In this document: in pieces, positions 63,127 through 64,000 of the stretch
Numbering within the stretch: the stretch's first letter is position 1
How the letters are laid out: each line of letters begins with the position of its first letter
Source: Paracoccus limosus
Lineage (GTDB): Bacteria > Pseudomonadota > Alphaproteobacteria > Rhodobacterales > Rhodobacteraceae
Reading direction: 5' to 3'
Assembly: GCF_009711185.1 (NCBI RefSeq)
Contig: NZ_WMIF01000001.1
Location: forward strand, 248,001-312,000
DNA length: 64,000 bases
Program-made: the position numbers and the translations under genes
The notes under the pieces: model-generated
Databases searched by the model: none
What the model was told of the DNA's origin: nothing
The model's input: the letters and a program-made list of their open reading frames with translations, nothing else

Positions 63127-64000
63127 ATGTTCCAATCCCCGATGCCGGCGGCTCCGTCTCGCCCCGAGCCGCCGCAAGTCCTTTTCGATGGTGAGCATCT
63201 GCAACTGCTTTACCAGCCCGGGCCGGGGCCGCTGACGGTGCTGAGCTTTGACATCATGCATGCCCGCGCCAATGGCCGGAATGCCTTTGCGCGCAAGCTT
63301 TGCCTGCGCAACGGGCTGCCGCTTTTGGGCGTGGTGCCCAAGTACCCCTGCTGGTATCCCGCGACCGAGATCGTCCGGATCGCCGAGATCTGTCGCCGGC
63401 TGGGCCGGGGGCCGGTCATCGCCTATGGCGCCTCGATGGGCGGCTATGGCGCGCTGCGCTGGGGCAAGTTTCTGGGCGCGCATCATGTGCTGGCCTGCAG
63501 CCCGCAGGCGACGATCGACCCCGGCCAGACCGGGCCGGGGGATCGTCGCTATGGCCGGTATTTCCAGCCCGCGCAGCATGCTGTCATGGCGGTGCGGGCC
63601 GAACATGTCGCGGGGCAGGCGGCGGTGCTTTATGATCCGCGCTTTGGTCCCGATCGCGTGCAGGCCGGCTTGCTGGCGGATCTGGATGGCGTATCGCTGC
63701 TGCCACTGCCCTTTGTTGCGCATGGCACGGCTGCCTGTCTCAGCGGCTCGGCCAATGCGCTGGCCGCATTCCAGCATCTGATCGCGGGCGATTTCGCCGC
63801 GCTGCGCCGGCAATTGCTGGCCCGGCGCAAACTGGGCGGGCGTTATCATCTTGAACTGGCGACGGCGGCCATTCGCCACGGCCGGCACGCCTTGGCCCAG
63901 CGGCTTGCCGCCCCGGTGCTGGCGACCGATCCGCTGGGCTATCACATGGTCATGGCCCGCCGGGCGATGGCCGTCGGCGAGCCTGCGGCTGCCGCCGGGC
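63127..64000 (+). CDS. Alpha/beta-hydrolase-like protein (5' part)
   Basis: The frame opens at ATG 63127 and stays open to the window end (291 residues visible). It has a nucleophile elbow YGASMGGYGALRW with Ser103 and a core typical of alpha/beta hydrolases (LTVLSFD, VIAYGASMGG, VLACSPQAT). A possible acid/His pair follows (FVAHGTAACL near residue 200). After about residue 215 helices rich in Ala and Leu suggest a TPR-like tail. It lies 92 bases after the FkbH-like gene, on the same strand, and may act with it. Substrate unknown. Confidence 0.78.
   Translation, partial: MFQSPMPAAPSRPEPPQVLFDGEHLQLLYQPGPGPLTVLSFDIMHARANGRNAFARKLCLRNGLPLLGVVPKYPCWYPATEIVRIAEICRRLGRGPVIAYGASMGGYGALRWGKFLGAHHVLACSPQATIDPGQTGPGDRRYGRYFQPAQHAVMAVRAEHVAGQAAVLYDPRFGPDRVQAGLLADLDGVSLLPLPFVAHGTAACLSGSANALAAFQHLIAGDFAALRRQLLARRKLGGRYHLELATAAIRHGRHALAQRLAAPVLATDPLGYHMVMARRAMAVGEPAAAAG

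Overview
The window is GC-rich, densely packed chromosomal DNA from an alphaproteobacterium of the order Rhodobacterales, most likely Paracoccus. The grounds are the ccoNOQP-ccoGHIS order with an FNR box between the two operons, the alphaproteobacterial GTTC-N7-GTTC LexA box in front of lexA, a consensus CtrA-type box (TTAA-N7-TTAA), the split trp arrangement (trpE apart from trpGDC) and the gene content as a whole. The species is inference. No tRNA, rRNA, insertion sequence, prophage or CRISPR array was seen.

Layout. 1-7688: cbb3-type oxidase operon ccoN(partial)OQP, an FNR box, then the assembly operon ccoGHIS. 7702-12332 (minus): capsule genes kpsS-kpsD-kpsC, whose products start the poly-Kdo linker and export the polymer through the outer membrane. 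12588-15913 (plus): riboflavin operon ribE-hypothetical-ribB-ribH-nusB. 16033-17770: a small membrane protein and a probably abundant DUF481 outer-membrane barrel. 17870-20935: kpsT and kpsE (minus), with kpsM diverging from them. 20945-23971 (minus): a 1008-residue RTX calcium-binding protein. 24178-27507: the dTDP-rhamnose operon rfbCBDA. 27844-33859: a polyamine/opine-type ABC importer with two tandem paralogous binding proteins. 33962-39411 (minus): dacC-tmk-holB-tatD-MBL hydrolase-AEC transporter. 39553-45093 (minus): lexA, then the trpG-trpD-ung-trpC-moaC-moeA string. 45221-50864 (plus): an Ala/Pro-rich membrane-anchored protein, an aminotransferase, ppiD and trpE. 51245-52558: DctA-type symporter. 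52701-55138 (minus): DUF2127 protein, gpt, LysE exporter, fabI. 55222-57055 (plus): pdxH, a double cold-shock-domain protein and a DUF192 protein. 57138-60975 (minus): a 38-residue basic peptide, ptsP and lysC. 61310-64000 (plus): an FkbH-like HAD protein behind a CtrA box, and an alpha/beta-hydrolase that runs off the window.

How it fits together. Three blocks (7.7-12.3, 17.9-20.9 and 24.2-27.5 kb) together encode an ABC-transporter-dependent (group 2-like) capsule system with a dTDP-rhamnose supply, split by riboflavin and outer-membrane-protein genes. The rest is mostly core metabolism in tightly coupled operons, many joined by ATGA overlaps. The points most worth a second look are the CtrA box in front of fkbH, the terminator-like hairpin inside the first codons of kpsC, the kpsM/kpsTE divergence, the tandem binding proteins in the ABC importer, the three helically phased GTGTACG repeats behind dctA, and the long hairpin just upstream of the cold-shock gene. 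I found no clearly new defence or mobile system.
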